Below are positions 6,631 to 7,185 of a DNA stretch of 7,185 nt, in pieces. The number at the start of each line of letters is the position of its first letter. Position 1 is the first letter of the stretch. Both the position numbers and the translations under genes were made by a program. Below the pieces are notes generated by a model, which saw nothing but the letters and a program-made list of their open reading frames with translations, searched no databases and was not told the origin of the DNA. Location: assembly GCA_000436795.1 (NCBI GenBank), contig HF993169.1, forward strand, positions 1 to 7,185, in the 5' to 3' direction. The DNA is from Bacteroides sp. CAG:1076 (GTDB lineage: Bacteria; Bacteroidota; Bacteroidia; Bacteroidales; Bacteroidaceae).

Positions 6631-7125
6631 TTAGTCCATTTCTTCAAGTCCTTCTTTATAAGGGGTTATGATATTCTCCTTTATAGTGCGCTTAAAGAAT
6701 GGTTTGATTCTTTCTTTAAATGATTTCTTAGCATTTAGTGGTTCTTCAAGAACCGAATTTTCGCTATCGATAGCTTTTTGTTTTTCTTCATCTGATAATA
6801 CTCGTTTTTCTTTTTTCATTAATTGTGCTTTTTCTCTTAATACAATTTTAGCCACTTTTTCAAAGAAATCAAGTCTTTCTTTTGAAAAATTGTAGTCTAA
6901 ATCATTTCGCAAATTAAACAAAAGTTCTTCACTCCAAATAGAAGAAATTTCAGAGAAGTCAGATCCATCATGAACATCATACAAGTCCATAATGTTCATT
7001 TCTGCGTATGCGCGCATTTTATTAAAACTTTTCCCTCTGGGATCTAGCAATAATTCGTTAGCTAAATATAAGCGAATAGTGATTAAATCACCATCGCTTA
7101 TAGCTTCCATGAACTTTGGCTTCAT
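6631..7125 (-). CDS. Hypothetical soluble protein, paralogue of the next gene
   Basis: This is the first gene of the cluster visible in the window, about 164 aa, and I do not recognise a named family. I chose the ATG at 7125 over the upstream in-frame TTG at 7140. From 7125 the protein begins MKPKF, which lines up exactly with MKSKF at the start of the following gene. The two proteins are about 60% identical over their first 100 residues. Shared blocks include LANE, LLDPRGKSF, LYDVHDG, WSE and ERLDF. After residue ~100 they diverge completely. This copy continues as a charged, Lys/Glu-rich helical tail with a basic stretch (KKSFKERIKPFFKR) and no membrane segment. It therefore looks cytoplasmic, or peripherally attached. 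Its tight linkage to the ATPase gene suggests an adaptor or structural subunit, but that is inference. The reading frame is secure and the function is unknown. Confidence 0.85.
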   Translation of the reverse strand: MKPKFMEAISDGDLITIRLYLANELLLDPRGKSFNKMRAYAEMNIMDLYDVHDGSDFSEISSIWSEELLFNLRNDLDYNFSKERLDFFEKVAKIVLREKAQLMKKEKRVLSDEEKQKAIDSENSVLEEPLNAKKSFKERIKPFFKRTIKENIITPYKEGLEEMD

Positions 7126-7185
7126 AAGTTTAGAATTCAATTATACCTAAAATCCGCAACTATCATCCAATACACGATTAAGGGT

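Noticed and set aside
7141..7185. Operon promoter (TTG-type box and TATAAT on the minus strand ahead of the first gene)
   Set aside because: A TATAAT-like string is visible, but the spacing and motif do not match the Bacteroidota consensus. The window ends too soon to know whether this is the first gene of the operon.

Overview
The window is AT-rich (roughly one third G+C by eye). It has one minus-strand gene cluster filling about 770-7125 and a gene-free stretch at 1-766. The start regions mostly lack a clear Shine-Dalgarno sequence and are A/T-rich (one AAGGA site ahead of the second gene is the exception). Together with the protein families present, this suggests a host-associated member of the Bacteroidota, perhaps Prevotella/Bacteroides-like. 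A gut Clostridium-type host cannot be excluded from sequence alone.

Read in the direction of transcription (right to left), the cluster has seven genes. (1) A soluble protein of about 164 aa starts at 7125. (2) A 182-aa paralogue of it follows, carrying a C-terminal membrane hairpin. (3) Next is a 1122-aa HerA/FtsK-type (DUF87-like) P-loop ATPase with a long Ser/Thr/Gly/His-rich insert. (4) A 229-aa protein ends in an LHH-type HNH/EndoVII nuclease domain. (5) An unrecognised 89-aa protein follows. (6) A 219-aa HExxH zinc-metallopeptidase-like protein comes next. (7) The last gene encodes an unrecognised 95-aa protein. The junctions are tight: 12-nt gap, 4-nt ATGA overlap, 46-nt gap with a strong hairpin, 2-nt gap, 14-nt overlap, 4-nt ATGA overlap. 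This strongly suggests a single operon.

My reading is that genes 1-3 form a membrane-associated ATPase module and genes 4-7 a variable effector module: a nuclease, a putative protease and two small accessory or immunity candidates. None of the proteins has a recognisable Sec signal peptide. An ATPase-driven toxin-delivery or conflict system of a poorly described type is therefore the most interesting hypothesis here. The family calls (P-loop ATPase, LHH nuclease, HExxH) rest on visible motifs. The export idea is inference.

The 766-bp region downstream of the operon holds three things. One is a hierarchical tandem repeat (16-bp subunits in 48-bp units, at 3-270), which runs off the left edge of the window. 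The second is a stretch without recognisable genes (about 271-559). The third is a compact cluster of inverted repeats (560-679) that looks like a structured RNA or a small dispersed element. No tRNA, rRNA, CRISPR array, transposase or integrase gene was seen.
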